Shown: piece after piece, positions 50,410 through 63,429 of the stretch
How positions within the stretch are numbered: the stretch's first letter is position 1
Layout of the letters: each line of letters starts with the position of its first letter
Source: Montifringilla adamsi
Taxonomy: Eukaryota > Chordata > Aves > Passeriformes > Passeridae
Assembly: GCA_017590115.1 (NCBI GenBank)
Contig: JAGGNK010003335.1
Location: forward strand, 3,038,001 to 3,102,000
Direction: 5' to 3'
DNA: 64,000 nt
Notes under the pieces: model-generated
Told to the model about the DNA's origin: nothing
The model's input: the letters and a program-made list of their open reading frames with translations, nothing else
Databases searched by the model: none
Made by a program: the position numbers and the translations under genes

Positions 50410-52490
50410 TCCAGGGAAGAGTTCCTGCTGAGCATAAAAGACTCAACTATTCTCTCACAGCATTGCTATAGCAATCAGTTTGTTTGATTTTGGCAGTTCT
50501 GAACATTCCAGGATATAGAGAAATGTCAGTAATCCAAAAAGAAATTGTGGCTAGACTAGTGGAGACAATGAAGGTTGCATAATAATCTGCTTTACTTCAC
50601 CAAACAATTCAAAATATGATTGAATTATTTTTGATAGTACAAATAAAAAATTTCAACTATCTAAAAGCTGCTCTGTGACTGAATGCAATAACTTCTGTTG
50701 TAGCTACCTTTTACTTACAATAGAAACTATTGTAGTTTTTCTGTGACAAACTTTTAAATCCCAGTTAATCCTTGTATTGCTCTTCTAATATCCACGTGGT
50801 ATCAATCTACTGTAATATTTTGGAAGACACACTTTAACACTGTGCTGGTGTGAAATCCATTTTCTGTTAGACTTTCAGTGCTCCATAGATCTGTGCAGAT
50901 TATTTTGCTATCTGATAGAAAACAGATGTATGCATCATGGGCATCTCTACGACAATTGATGTATTTGGTCTTTAATGATTTCAGCAAGAGGCAATAATTC
51001 AAGCTTGCTTAAATGATTCTGAGTTGAAAAAGATGCAAGTATTTCTAATATTGACAAAATGGAACAGCTGAAATTGGTTTGGTACATAGTACAATGAATT
51101 CATGGGAATTACCTGAATTATTTAAGTCAACATCAATGCTCCATAGCATAGTTTTTTTATTCCAAAATTCTGTTTCACTCAGATTGCCTTTAATTTGTTT
51201 AAAATTAATTTTTACAAACTTACCTATTAATATAGCAATTTTATTTGCAGTAAAGAGGAAGCAGGATGAGAGCTAAAGTAAAGCTGAAGTAAATATTATG
51301 AACTTGTGGGATCAGAGCAGGGAAAACAACTTAACTAGGTCACATAGTTTTTAAAGTAAAATATATGGGTTATTCTTACATCTATATCAGATTTGTTTTT
51401 TCCCTTTTTCTTATTTTCCCCAAAGCTTGTTTCTGAATTATTATCTATCTATCAATTATCTATAGCAAATATTTTATAAAAATACCATTTCCCCAATATG
51501 GGGACATTGCTTATGGTTTTACCATCCATGCAATATAAGACCAGGGAGAAAAGAACTTACTAGAGGAAAAAAAAGCAGCCAAAAAAAAGCAAATAAAAGG
51601 CAACAGAGTGCTCAGGTAGATAGGTAGATCTTCCACAATTTGATAATTGCATAATTTTCCAATAGTAAGAACATATCACTGCTACCTAAAGTTGCAGATG
51701 CCTCCTAACAACCTGAAGAAAATGCAGACATCAGGCCCAACACCCATCAAGGAGCACAGTTTTATATTTTCACTCAGTGGTTGCCCCTAGTTAATTATTT
51801 AAACAGGAATTTCAATATGCACATGCCTCCTCTGAGGATACCACTGCTTGGGTGACACAGCCACCATCTGCATCCTTACTCCAGCAGCCACTCTCTTACC
51901 ACAATTAGCATATGAACAGCCAAAATTACCAAGTCATATTCCTGAAGGAGAAAGTAAGAGCAAAAAGTGGAATAATTTCTTGCTGATTTCAGTCAGTGTT
52001 TAAGGTACCTTATATTACACTAGCAAATGCTGTGGAGGTTTGCCTAGATGGGAAACAGCAGGAATTACCACTCAGTGTCACTTTCTGGACCCAGAAAGGA
52101 CCTCTCCCTGGCACTTTACAGCAGAGTTCATGGGTATCAGCATATGCAATGTCATGCATCTCTGCATGGCACAGCACAACTCACTTCCACTTCAATTTCC
52201 AGCCTTCAAATGGGATTGGTAGAGATATTTAAACCAATTCCTACTGCTCTGAGAAAAAGGATAACAGGCAAGACTGTTCTGTTCATTTTCCATTTAGGCC
52301 TGAACTATTAATAGCTCACATACATGGCAGTGGGTTGTTAATGAGAGCAAAGAACAGTATTTTGAATGGCCACCTACATATTTAACTCATACTGCAGACT
52401 ACAGAGTCAGAACTTCTATATGGGTGCTGCTCTTTTGTTATTAAAAATTCATTCCATTTTTATTTAGGTGAAGAGTGCAATGCCATTAGT
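50410..52490. other. Non-coding AT-rich DNA
   Basis: No gene seen. Short TATC-type motifs lie at 51443-51464. Confidence 0.6.
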
Positions 52491-52496
52491 ATTATC

Positions 52497-52511
52497 TGTA
52501 CACGGTGTACC
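52497..52511. promoter_or_regulatory. Palindromic steroid-receptor-like element
   Basis: TGTACACGGTGTACC fits the glucocorticoid/androgen/progesterone receptor element RGWACANNNTGTWCY at every fixed position except the first base. The inner 13 bases are a perfect inverted repeat around CGG. It lies at the start of a local CpG cluster (about seven CpG within 52497-52650), unusual in this CpG-depleted window. A single motif match is weak evidence, and no promoter or gene can be attached to it. Confidence 0.2.
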
Positions 52512-53374
52512 TTTGGGCTGGGAAAAGCGGGGAGGGAGAAAAAGTTAACTTTAATGAGAACTTTCTCAATGTTTTCTCGGTAGATGCACTACAGCATGCA
52601 CACAGCGACACATCGGGTGTGCTCCTGCCCTTCTCGGAATACAACGTGGTTCTAGTTGGCAAATATATACCAAATTCCCTCAGAAACATCATCCTTAAGG
52701 GAAGTCTTCCAAACTAGGTGCATCCATCTCTACAAATCAACCAGCCCTGCCTGACAAAGGCATGAACCTGGATTATCCATGCATTGTTAATTAGCATGTC
52801 ATTCAGGGATCACGACTCATCTCTTTTCCTGCCATCACTTATTAAGAAATGGTGTTTTCATCAGTCCACTAGCTCATAGCTTGTGTACAAAAACTGTCTT
52901 CTAGGTACTAAATTTCATGTAACAGAATGTTTGACATTGCCAATAGATGTGAGAAATACATTTTTCAGATGCACAATTTCACATACCCATTTAAATATTC
53001 TTTTCTGAGAAAATGACAGTAGCTCTTATCACAAGAGACATGATACAAACCTGTGTGCTGGTGAACCAATTATGTGATGTAAACTCCATATTCTCAAACA
53101 CCAAACTTAGCTACAAGTGCAAAAGCAGTTCTCTCATGTTTGACATAGTCTAACTCTTCAGGCCTTTTCTTAAAATTAAAAAAAATAAAGCCTCAAAACA
53201 ATGAAGAAACCTATTAAAAGGTGTCAGGGAGAGGAAATTCTGGTAGTACAGCTGGAAATTTAAGTCTCAAATCCACATAGGCAGGAAAGAACACAAATCA
53301 AGTCATAAAAATCTCAGTGTGTGCCCATAGGATCTCATATCCTGCTTTCATTCTCTACTTGGCTCAGGACTAAA

Positions 53375-53452
53375 AGCACATCTCTGGTTTCCTTTTATGA
53401 GATACTTTAGATCGGAAGAGCACATCTCTGGTTTCCTTTTATGAGATACTTT
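53375..53452 (+). repeat. 34-bp direct duplication joined by adapter-like sequence
   Basis: Positions 53375-53408 are repeated exactly at 53419-53452. The junction reads AGATCGGAAGAGCACA (53409-53424), the first 16 bases of the standard Illumina TruSeq read-through adapter. Its last six bases (AGCACA) are also the first six bases of the repeated genomic segment. The simplest reading is an untrimmed adapter in a read that the assembler re-joined at AGCACA, leaving a false 44-bp insertion. In the real genome the segment is probably single-copy. Confidence 0.85.
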
Positions 53453-53459
53453 TTATTTT

Positions 53460-54360
53460 TGCTTTTATTTTGAATATTTTTTTTCTGAAATTTTACACAA
53501 TGTGACACAAATTGCACGCTGCAGAGAAAACTGTCTGTCTTGGTGAATGAAACCATTTTAATCTCAAGGGCTTTATTATCTGTTAAAATCTATTTAAATA
53601 TAAGCATTCAATTTTATACTGGTTGACTTTTATAGAGGAGCTGTTTTACTAAAGCAGGAATTTGAAAAGATCATAATAAATACTTGTGACTTTGACATGT
53701 AAGATCCGAAAATATGAAGAAAGAATTCCCTTAATTTTCAGAGTTATTCACATACATGAAAATATTTCCATAGGCCAGGGACCTCCTAATAGATTTTATT
53801 TGTTATGCTAATGCCTTCCTATATAATGTGAATCTGTATACACCTTAGAGACACACAAAAAACCAAGCACCCAGCACTGTTACATTTAAAACTGCTGAAG
53901 CATTTTAACAATTAATTGTATAATTCTATTATTCCTCTTGAAGCATTATTACTTGACTGTTCACAGATTATTGAATACAATACATTCACATGTTAGGGAA
54001 TAAAAAGGATAATCTGGTAGACTACTGTTTCACTTGTTTTAAGCAGATGGTTCAAAGGCAGCTTCACTTGTGTGAAGTTATTAATAGAAACACAGACAAT
54101 TCTTTTTTTTTCAACATACTGCAGCAGGAGACATCTTTACTATAACACTTGACCAAATTGCCAACTCTAGAGTTAAAAGGATTGAAAAACTGAACTTTAT
54201 ACGTTAGGTTTTCCAGTGCTGTAGGCTCTTCATGGCTGATGCATGATAAAGAAAAACTGAGATTCTCACAAAAAAAGTAAAGAAGCAAATCATTGCAAGG
54301 CATTAAATTACATTGAACATTCTGCGTAAAACTTCAATCCATCAAATGGCCACTGAAAAA
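53460..54360. other. Non-coding AT-rich DNA
   Basis: Nothing recognisable. A 79-codon minus frame (54064-54303) is unsupported. Confidence 0.6.
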
Positions 54361-54370
54361 TGAGGTAATT

Positions 54371-54480
54371 ACCTACAATAATTTGCATGTTAAGAGCTAA
54401 TACAATATTACAAAGTAAAGTCCAGTTGCACATTAATTGTGAAAGCAATGCATAATTTCCTGATTAATGTTTCATACCTA
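54371..54480. other. Possible conserved non-coding element (inference)
   Basis: AT-rich, non-repetitive and rich in TAAT/ATTA homeodomain-type cores, with ATTTGCAT (an octamer-like motif at 54382-54389), TTAATTGTG and CTGATTAATG. Such composition is common in vertebrate developmental enhancers within gene deserts, but conservation cannot be judged from one sequence. Confidence 0.15.
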
Positions 54481-54750
54481 ATATTCTTCCGTGCTCTGTC
54501 AGATGCTAAATAACAATATGGCCAATCAATCTACAGTAAAAGTACACTCAGGCAGGGACTGAGCTTAGTGTCCATAAATCCTAATGCAACAATTGCAGCT
54601 ACAATAGATGATACTGTGAAATTTATAAAAGCATCTGCTCAAATGGAACTCAAATGATATTTTAAATAATTAAACTTTGCAGTAAAAGCATCTAAGACAC
54701 AATTGCTGATTTGTCACACATGGAAGCAAACCTGTGCTTCTTCCCAAAGA

Positions 54751-54777
54751 GGGACAAAGGGCTGGAGGTGGGGAGGG
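54751..54777 (+). other. Possible G-quadruplex-forming G tracts
   Basis: Four runs of three or more G within 27 bases, with loops of 5, 8 and 1. The middle loop is slightly longer than the usual limit. A second G run follows at 54788-54791. Confidence 0.3.
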
Positions 54778-54799
54778 AGGTGAGAGAGGGGAATGCACT

Positions 54800-57700
54800 G
54801 TCACCCACACACACACCTGGGGTCTGTCTGGCCAGCAAAGGCTAAGCACGTCAAAGAAATTATATGTTCAGTCTCTCCAGAGGAGGATTTCTATCCATAC
54901 TTCTCTGTTGAGGCAGGAGGGAGAATTCCTCAAGGACTGAAACTCACCTGTCCTGTCAGCCAGAGACAGGGTGTCACAGCTTTGAAAAAGCATCAAGCAA
55001 AGAAATGAAAGGATGACAAAAATAAGGAAAACCAAAAAAACACCACTAATAAATACTGCCAAAATGAGGGTAGCATTAACTGTCAGCAGCAGAAAAGAAG
55101 TGTGGCCTGGAATTTCTCTCTTCTATAAGAGAAAATGCAATGGGCAGATTTTGTTAGGCATTAAAATTTAAAAGACTATTTATAGGACCAAGAGGTCTTT
55201 TAACTTTAACTGGTTTTCTGGGAAAGCTCTCTGAAAGATTTGACAGGCAAGTTACTAACTTGGTGTCATTCAAACAGAAGAATGTTTCCCAGAACTTGGG
55301 GAGAGCGCTTGGGTAAATTCTCAAAGCAGAGCTTTAAGACAGCAAATAGTCAGGCTCAATGAGTCAACAGGAAAACACCAAAACAGTCAAAAACCAGAGC
55401 TACTGACATTATTGGGAGTACTGGTCACCTACTGAAAGAAGAGTCTTCAAATAAAGAATATTTGACTTTCCCTAGGTGCTGAAGAATTTGTTGGAGACTT
55501 TGTGATCCAATGGATGCAGTAAAAAGGTATTGGAATTCTTTTAATGAGCTATGCCACCAATTTAACAATTTAAACGACCTTGAGCTAGGCATATGACTGA
55601 AGTGTGTCACTTCCCTCATTTGTAAAAGAGGTATTATTCTACCTATTTCACAGTGGTATTTGGAAACTTGATTAATTTACAAAAACTGCCTCCAGTCCCT
55701 TGGAGGAAGGTGACTCTTAATTGATCTCCCTTAAAGCAGACAATTTTGATTAGAATAAAAATGGCACTAAAGCAACTGCAGATTTCTAAAGCCAGACTCC
55801 AGGGACAGATTCAATGTGTCTGTTTTTTAATCCTTAACTAAACAATAAATATTTGCTGGGGTGATAGGAATATGTTTTGTTTTAATTTTCCTGCCTACAC
55901 AAAAGCTACGTGATCAGCTCTTCAGCTGTGAGAGCTGAGATTTCACACTACCCATGCGAAAAGGCACTTCAAAATTTAATTGACCTGACGAGTATATTTA
56001 AACCTTTCCTATAAAACAAAGTGTCACCTACTGATGAAAATTTAAAAAAAGGAACAAAAACCCAAGACCCTAAAATGGGTCGTGTGGTTTAAAGATGTTC
56101 TGAGAAATTCAGTGGTAATTTTTTATATTCCTGTACTGTCATCCTGTACGCCTTCCAGTCTCCAGTTGGATGTCTGCAGAATCCTACTGGGAATCTCAGA
56201 AACCAGAAATGCTGAACAGCTCACTGCAGCAGGCAGCAGCAGCTCCAGTTTTACCAACAATTTTCTTATTTTCACCCTTTCTCCAACTCTGAACTAGACT
56301 TTCTTTGCTGTTATTTTGAGGATTGCTCATTGAATTTCAGACCCGGCAGTTTGACTGAGTTTAACCACACTTCTGCTTTTATTTCACTACAGGGTCAGTC
56401 CAGTGGGGGTTTTTTATGGCCATCATGACAACAAATGATTTTCCAACGAAACTTTTAAACAGCAGCACTGTTTATTAACAACTGCAAACGTTTGAACTTT
56501 GTACTTAGTTTCCAGATTTTATGGCAAATCCTATTCATGTCAGTGAAGGACCACACAAAATAAATATCCTAAGGCATCAAAAGCAAGAGAAAATGAGAAG
56601 AACCACAGTTTATTTTTCTCCTTTCTTACATAAGAAGCAAAATGCTTTCATTTCCCACTGTGGGGTGCTTCTAACATAAATTTAGAGATGTTCATTTGTA
56701 TTGTCCTGGGAAAATTCAGCTTTCACAACCAAGTTTGTATGACAAAATTATTATGATAATTATGTAACATTTTGTGGAAATCTTCTTCAGAGAAATTTCT
56801 ATAGGATACTAAAAGAATTTATGTGTACTGTTTAATACCTCAAACTCCAATAAGTCAGGATTTGATTGATGTAAACACATGCTTTCAATACTCACAAAAG
56901 TAGAAAAAAATCCTAAGCACTTTAAAACACAATATGAAAATCAGGAACTTCTAACCTAATGAATTTTCAAGCATCTCCATCACATGCATAATATTTTAAG
57001 AGCATGTGTCATTGGCTGTTAAATTTTCTCTTTTGATTGAGCATATGCAATTTTTTCACCATTCTCTTTATCTTTCTTTATTCACCATTAGCTAATATAC
57101 TTTGATTTAGTAACCCATATTGCCTACTCTTAAGAGCAGTTCCATGAGCACCAGAAAGAAAAAAGACCCATTTTGTAGATAATGTGTGTCATAGAGTATG
57201 ATCTAAATAAACTTTTCCACATAGAACATCCTCACTTATCTTTTTAATTGCAAGTAATGTGAAAGTATATTCTATTTGTCTTCAGAGGAAAGAGAATTCA
57301 CCAAGCTGGTTCACTCTGCAATTTATGGAAAAGGAAATGTGAAATATACAACTAACCAAGAGAAAGTAGGGGGAAAGAAAAGAACTCCAATTGACTGGCA
57401 ACTATCTACAAAAAATATTATTCTATTACTGTAGGTACTCACACTGCAACCATTCTTGTTTGTTGCCATTCCAATAGCTTCTCACAATTGTTGCAGTAAA
57501 TGAACATCTTCACATAAAAATAGATGGAAATGGAAAAGATAACACAACTAGAAAAACTAGTACTTACATGTATTCAGAATCTGGTCCTATAAAGATGATA
57601 CTTTTCAAGGAACCCTTAGTAAAGCAAGCAATGATATTACTTAAAAGTAAATAATTACTCATCAGTACTTATGTAGAGGATGGGATAGGTACTTTGGGAA

Positions 57701-60700
57701 CCAGTACTAGAAACATTCCAAAGAAATCTTTAAATTTTCACAGCCAGCATGTACTGCCTGCTGTCACTGTAGCTGTACTTGTGCCTGACCATCAACCACA
57801 CAGATAAAGTGTCAAAGGTACACTTTTCCTTTTTATTATCTCTCTAGTTGTAGTCTAGTCTAGTCTCCAATTATTCAGCAGCCTACACAGAAATGGAGAG
57901 GCTAGAAGCAGCATTCCCTTGCTAATTATCTTAACTGCAGGAGAAATTGGAGTGCCTTTTTTTCCTTTGGTACAGCCATGATTACCATCCTGAGTTACAA
58001 TAAATACCAAAACCTGGTAGAGTATTTCCATGTTTCACTATTTAACTAGGAAATATATGTAACAGTCTTTATCTAAATACACATATGCACATCTATGCAT
58101 ATAAAGAAACCAACTTTCTAATGCCAGTCTAGAACAAACCCAAATGAGATAGCTAACCTTACATTTTCTGGGAAAAAAATATATAATTGAAAACCTTGTA
58201 ATGGTTGTAAGAGTATGTACTTTCCTAAAATGGACCCAGTTTTTTGAGCATTCACTACTGTTGTCAGAAGAAAGTTGATTAACATATGTTTTGTCCATGA
58301 CAAAACCCATAGTTTTTGTTTAGATGTGAGAGAAACCCAGATGATAATGGAGATTACAAGTGCTTAAACACAAGAGATTCTCTGCTACTGCAGTTCTGGT
58401 TTAGCCTGAATCATCTGTTGATGTTTTTATCTACTGCTAGAGAAACACTCTAAAGTTCTACTTGACTCTGCATATAACTTAACCATGAACTTATGGGAAC
58501 AACATATGACACACTTTGTAGGAAAGTACAAAAGAAGATTAAAAATATTAGCCTAGAATTAACCTATTATTTTCCATTAAGCAACAATTTTAAATAAGCT
58601 TTGCAGATTTCTCTAGCACTTTTCTAGGCATTTTTTAACACTTTCCAGCTGTACAGCTTAAAAAATAAATTCCATCAAATAAGGGAGACAGTACTAGAAT
58701 CTGACAAACAAAGCCAACCTCAGTGTAAATATAGCTTTAATTGTAATGTTTATACTGGTTCTGACTTCTAAACGATTTTCACTCTATTCCATTTCAAAGA
58801 AACAAATTCAAATGTCAATGTCATTTCTGTACAATAGGAATTAATGGACTCCAAGCTTCTAGCAGGGATATTTTCATAAAAGCACTGTTATGAAAAGAAA
58901 GGAGTAATAATGATAAAAGCATTTGACAAATTTTTTTTAAACTGTAGGTCAAAATCCTTCTGAGGTACAAAAAGCCTTCAAGGAACAGAAGACAACAAAA
59001 GAATAAGAATAAGCATGAGCATGAACTGTAGGATCACACACTTTCTTGTAGTTCTTCCCATCTCTTACTTTTCCCTTATCCATCCTTTTCACTCTACACC
59101 ACCTGATCATTACTATCCAAGAAAGAGCCACCCAGCTGGGGGATATTTCAATGGCAGCAAGTTTTAAATGCTGTCTCCCCTCCACTCTGGCATATGGACT
59201 TGTCCTGGCTGGCATCTATTTTCAGGTTTGCAAGAACAAATTCAAAATTACTTGGGAGGGCTTCAAAATGGAGGAAGCAGAAGTCATTCAGGCACTTACA
59301 CTGAAAACACTGTGATCAACTCTAGTATTTACAGCAGAAGAGAGATTAAAACATGAGTATTATGATTCCTGGATACTGCTCTGTCTTGCAGATTTACACT
59401 CTGGTACAATCACTCTAACTTTATTTTGGTCTGATCCAATTTAGATGAAAGCTACAGGCAACATCCTGACAAATTCAGCAGCACAGCCTTGTCTCTGCAA
59501 ATGAATATACATGCACATACCACCTTATACTTCAGGCTTTTTAAAGCTGGACTTGAAAAGTAAATGACACTATGTACTGAAGTAATGAAAATATATTTCT
59601 ACATCTGTAATTTCACTGTTAAAAAAAGTTCTGAAACCTTTGTCTACCTTCTTTACTTCTACTGTGCCTGAGAACAAATGTGTTCAGTTTCATATTGCTC
59701 TGGTTGCTCAGATCGAGCACTTGATCAGCACATTTTGAACCAGTGTATTGCTCTTTTTTCCAGCATTCCATTTTCCAAAAATTTAGTCAGATAATTTAAA
59801 ACATAAAGTTACAAATTTCCTGGATATTGTCAATCCCAAACCACAGCGGCTGCAGAAAATTCTGGCTGGTAATCCTTGAGGTCTAAATTACTCACATGTT
59901 TAGAAAAATATCTTTAGTGTGAGCCACCTGATTTATGGGCTCTTACCCAGAGCTTCCAAATTATGATGAGCAGTCAGATGTCCAAACACAATGATGTGCA
60001 CCTCAGTTACACCCACAAAACTGCAGACACAGTAACAAAAATCTTACTGGCACACCCTGATAGCTGCAGCCCATTGTAGTGGCAAGAATGTAGAGGTTAA
60101 ATATGTATAGATAAGAGCCTTTTTCACTCTTTTCTGATTCCATCCATTAAATAGATTTCATAGCTAGAATGAGCCATATATTCTTCTGCAGATGTAAAAA
60201 TCTGCATGGATCCTTTACATGTACTTGATTTGGATTTACAATAGTTACTTATATGCCTCAAAATATCAAGGAAACAGCACAGTGCTGTTATCCATTATTC
60301 CTATTGATTTTTCTGTTCCTTGATTTCCAGCAAAACCCTTAAAATCAGATTTTTCATGGTCTCTTGCTTTCAAAACCCCCACAATTGAAAAAGATATTTA
60401 TTCATCATACTTTAAAAAATTAATTGAGAGAGAAGCGGAGAGTACAGGTGGTGTGGAGCAAAAACTGGGCTCACTTACACACTTCCATAGTATCTCTAAA
60501 GAAACTTCAAATTTTTTTGTCTGAGGATTTCTAAAATCACAAATACATGCAATAAGAGGGAGGAAAAAAGACTAAACAAAAACAAACAACTCAGAAAATT
60601 TTGTGTATAGCTGACCGGAAACATTTGGTACTGATAAAAGGCTTTTTATTGACTTTATTAACTTTTGCTTATATTCAACAACCTTACATCAAGTGATTTC

Positions 60701-61420
60701 AGAGAGAGCAAGGTACTTTTAGTCATAAACAATATTTTAATGCATTGATGTAAACCACCTTTCCAGCAAGAAGCCCCAGCAAGTGGAACCCTGGTGTCAA
60801 TTTGATGTCACCGTTTGAATTAGTGCAATAAAATAGTATAAGTATTACATATGAGAGGGATTTTAGATGTGCAAACCTGCCAGTCAAAAATCTACTGTCA
60901 TATTTCATCCACTATCAGAGCTGACATACATACAATACACAAATCTCTACAGACACCCAGGAAAAAACTCACACGTTCAAAACATTTTTTTCTCCATGTG
61001 AGAAAATTTGTCACTACGTAATTAAAGATAAAAGCAGAGGTTGAAAGCAACAGGCCAGGTGTTGGTCTCCTGTGCCAGGGCGATGCAGGAATGCTGCTCC
61101 AAACCAAGAGGGCAGGGAAAGCTCTTACAAGTTCAGGTGGATGTCCCTAAAGCCACACTGCCATGTCCATTACGAGTTCCAAAGCAGACAGGCACAGCAC
61201 CAAAGCTGACATTACAACCTGCCTTTGTGAGGAAATTCAGTGACACAGAAAAGTCTATTTGACAAGTACACAGTGAGCTCTGCTAAGAAATGTGTAGCTC
61301 TGTGTGTGTCTGTGTGGTGTCTGGGTTTATTTCTTTCTTGAGGGGGATGCTTTTTTCTTTGTATTTCCAGAAAGATAAATAGGTAGAGATGTGATGAATG
61401 TATACTGATGTAATTTCTCC
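54800..61420. other. Non-coding AT-rich DNA
   Basis: About 6.6 kb with no frame, repeat family or RNA gene that I can support. The longest frames (90 codons minus at 58038-58310, 88 minus at 58949-59215) have no family features. A small TCTAG repeat lies near 57855. Confidence 0.6.
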
Positions 61421-61429
61421 CTTTCTAAC

Positions 61430-61575
61430 CTCAATTTCCATGCAGCTACATTCCCCCAGTACTGAACAAGGTGTTTGTTGCTTCAGCTTGCCCTGAGCAG
61501 TACACCCATCTTTGCTCTGGGGAGCAGAATCCAGTTGCTCCTCAGTTATCCTAATGTCACTTTCCACTATCATCA
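61430..61575 (-). CDS. Candidate internal exon, unknown protein
   Basis: Not recognised. On the minus strand a very good acceptor (GGCCTCTTTTTACAG, exon from 61575) opens a frame that reaches a donor-like GAG/GTTAGA (exon end 61430), 146 bp in all: two leading bases completing a codon, then 48 full codons. The product is hydrophilic and acidic at first (Glu-Ser-Asp, then Ile-Thr-Glu-Glu-Gln-Leu-Asp), with four Cys, three of them in the last third. The frame continues open past the donor to 61283. The donor lacks the usual GTRAGT form. No adjacent exon was found on this strand. Confidence 0.2.
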
Positions 61576-61599
61576 CTGTAAAAAGAGGCCTTTAAGAAA

Positions 61600-62985
61600 G
61601 CTGAAATTACATTTATGTTCACTGTAAAATGTCTTCCAGAGATTCCTATAAAAACTTTCACATGTGTAAGAGTGAGAACTGGTTCGTCCAGTGGTGAGCC
61701 TCGTGCCAGAGCCAGCTGATGTCACCTGGAACAAGGCTGAAGGCTGCTACTGGTAAATGTTAAACCTGTGTGAAAATCTCCTTTTTTAATGTTTCTGTGG
61801 TTATGGGATGAGAGCTGGAACTGTACATTACTCCTTATGTAGATATATGGCATGCAATGGACAAAGAAAGAATGAGGTTTGTCGAGATAAAGTTAGAAAA
61901 ATCAGGTGGGTAAATGCTGCATTTAAGGAAAGTTTGTCTCCCAGGTAAAATATGTGTTATAATGAGGAAATATTTTTGGGTTTTGCATGCATGCATAAGT
62001 CTTAAGTGCAGTATTTATCATTTGCTAAATCACACTCATTTTTCTGCATTTTGCCAGCAGTTGCATCAATTGTCATTTAACTGCCCTAAATAATGTGTTC
62101 TCTTCCCTGCTGTATTAAACTATTTCTATCAAGGCTAATGATTTTCTGATTTCCACATGCCAGTGAGCTTGGCAGTAACAAATGATGCCTCTCTTTTGCA
62201 TGTTGCAAGTAGCTTAAATTATATTTTACATACCCATTTAAAGGATCATTAGTTAAGTTAATATCCTTGCTCTTCAGGAGGATCAAGCATTTTAGTAAAG
62301 GATAGTTTCACTACACATCCTCTGCTAGAGCTGAGTACACTTTTAGCAGCCTTGGCTTGTTAAACTCACACTCATTACATATGGATAGGCTGTAGAAACC
62401 CTAGATATCTATTGTGTTCTCACCTATAGTGGCTTAACACAACAGAACACAGAGCAGATTCCAGCTGTTCTCCAAAGCAGGGGCAAGAAATGCAGTGGTT
62501 GGTGAACCATCGACAATTTTATCATTTATCAATTTTGCAGTTCCATGCTGTCTGGTACAATTTTACCAATTAATATCTGATTTCAGTTTAAAAAATATAA
62601 AATATAAGCCTAGGTCACCAATACCCTGTGATGAAATTTTAATATGCATTCAAGTTATAAAGCACTTAATTAAAATTAAAAATCAAAATTCTGGTAAACT
62701 GAAAAAAGAATTGATATGACTCAAATATACCTTCTTACTAAACGTACCACCAAGAATGTCAGTGGAAACTCCCTCCCATTCATAAGATTGATTTCCTTGG
62801 TGAGTGCACAAAATAGCTAAAGCAGTCTTTTAAATATTTACCCACCATTAAGTTACCTTAATCTATTATGGCCATTGGACAATTGCTGATTTATGACAAG
62901 AAGCAGCATCCTGGTCATACCCTCTCTGTGTACAGTTTGACAGCATCTCTAAAATACCTCTTGCTGACAGCTTATCTCCCTCACT
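61600..62985. other. Non-coding AT-rich DNA
   Basis: No gene seen. Frames stay under 75 codons. Confidence 0.6.
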
Positions 62986-62991
62986 TTTCCA

Positions 62992-63004
62992 CCCCCCCCC
63001 CCCC
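62992..63004 (+). repeat. Poly-C, 13 bases
   Basis: Thirteen uninterrupted C. Such runs are prone to length error in sequencing. Confidence 0.95.
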
Positions 63005-63185
63005 AAATTCTTACAGAAAATATTTAACTATTGTAACCATGTACAAACTTGTAATTGGACCTGAACAACACACAGCCCCTAAATATTAAGGAAAGAGCAT
63101 TAATTGACGTGGTTAATCTCTGAAGGACTTGATCAGGAACAGAGGATAAAACCTTCCCATTTCCTGTGGCGTGAATTTCAGCAGG

Positions 63186-63280
63186 TGTCGTGCTTTAACC
63201 CCTGCAGCCACGCACTCACTCCTCCCTGGCGGGTTGGGGGAGAGCTGGGAGAAGGGGAAACCTGGGGGCTGAGATGAGCT
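63186..63280 (-). mobile_element. Avian ERVL-type LTR 3' fragment
   Basis: On the plus strand the piece begins TGTCGTGCTTTAACCCC, the reverse complement of the terminal part of a common bird ERVL LTR that ends in a GGGTTAAACCACGACA-like block. It continues with CAGCCACGCACTCACTCCTC, CTGGCGGGTTGGGGGAGAG and a GGGCTGAGAT block, the order expected for that LTR read on the minus strand, with its 3' end at 63186. Similarity fades after about 63280. The following 140 bp may be more of the same element or flank. It is old, truncated and non-coding. The family assignment is from memory. Confidence 0.7.
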
Positions 63281-63429
63281 CGAGCCTGGCAGGAGCCCAG
63301 CAGGGCACTGGGTGCCAACTTACACAGGACAAAGCTCTTCACCAGCCAGAACATCCCAAGAGAACAAAACCTCAGACCAGACATGTATAACTCTGACCAC
63401 AGAAACACCAGAACTGATTCAAAAAGATT

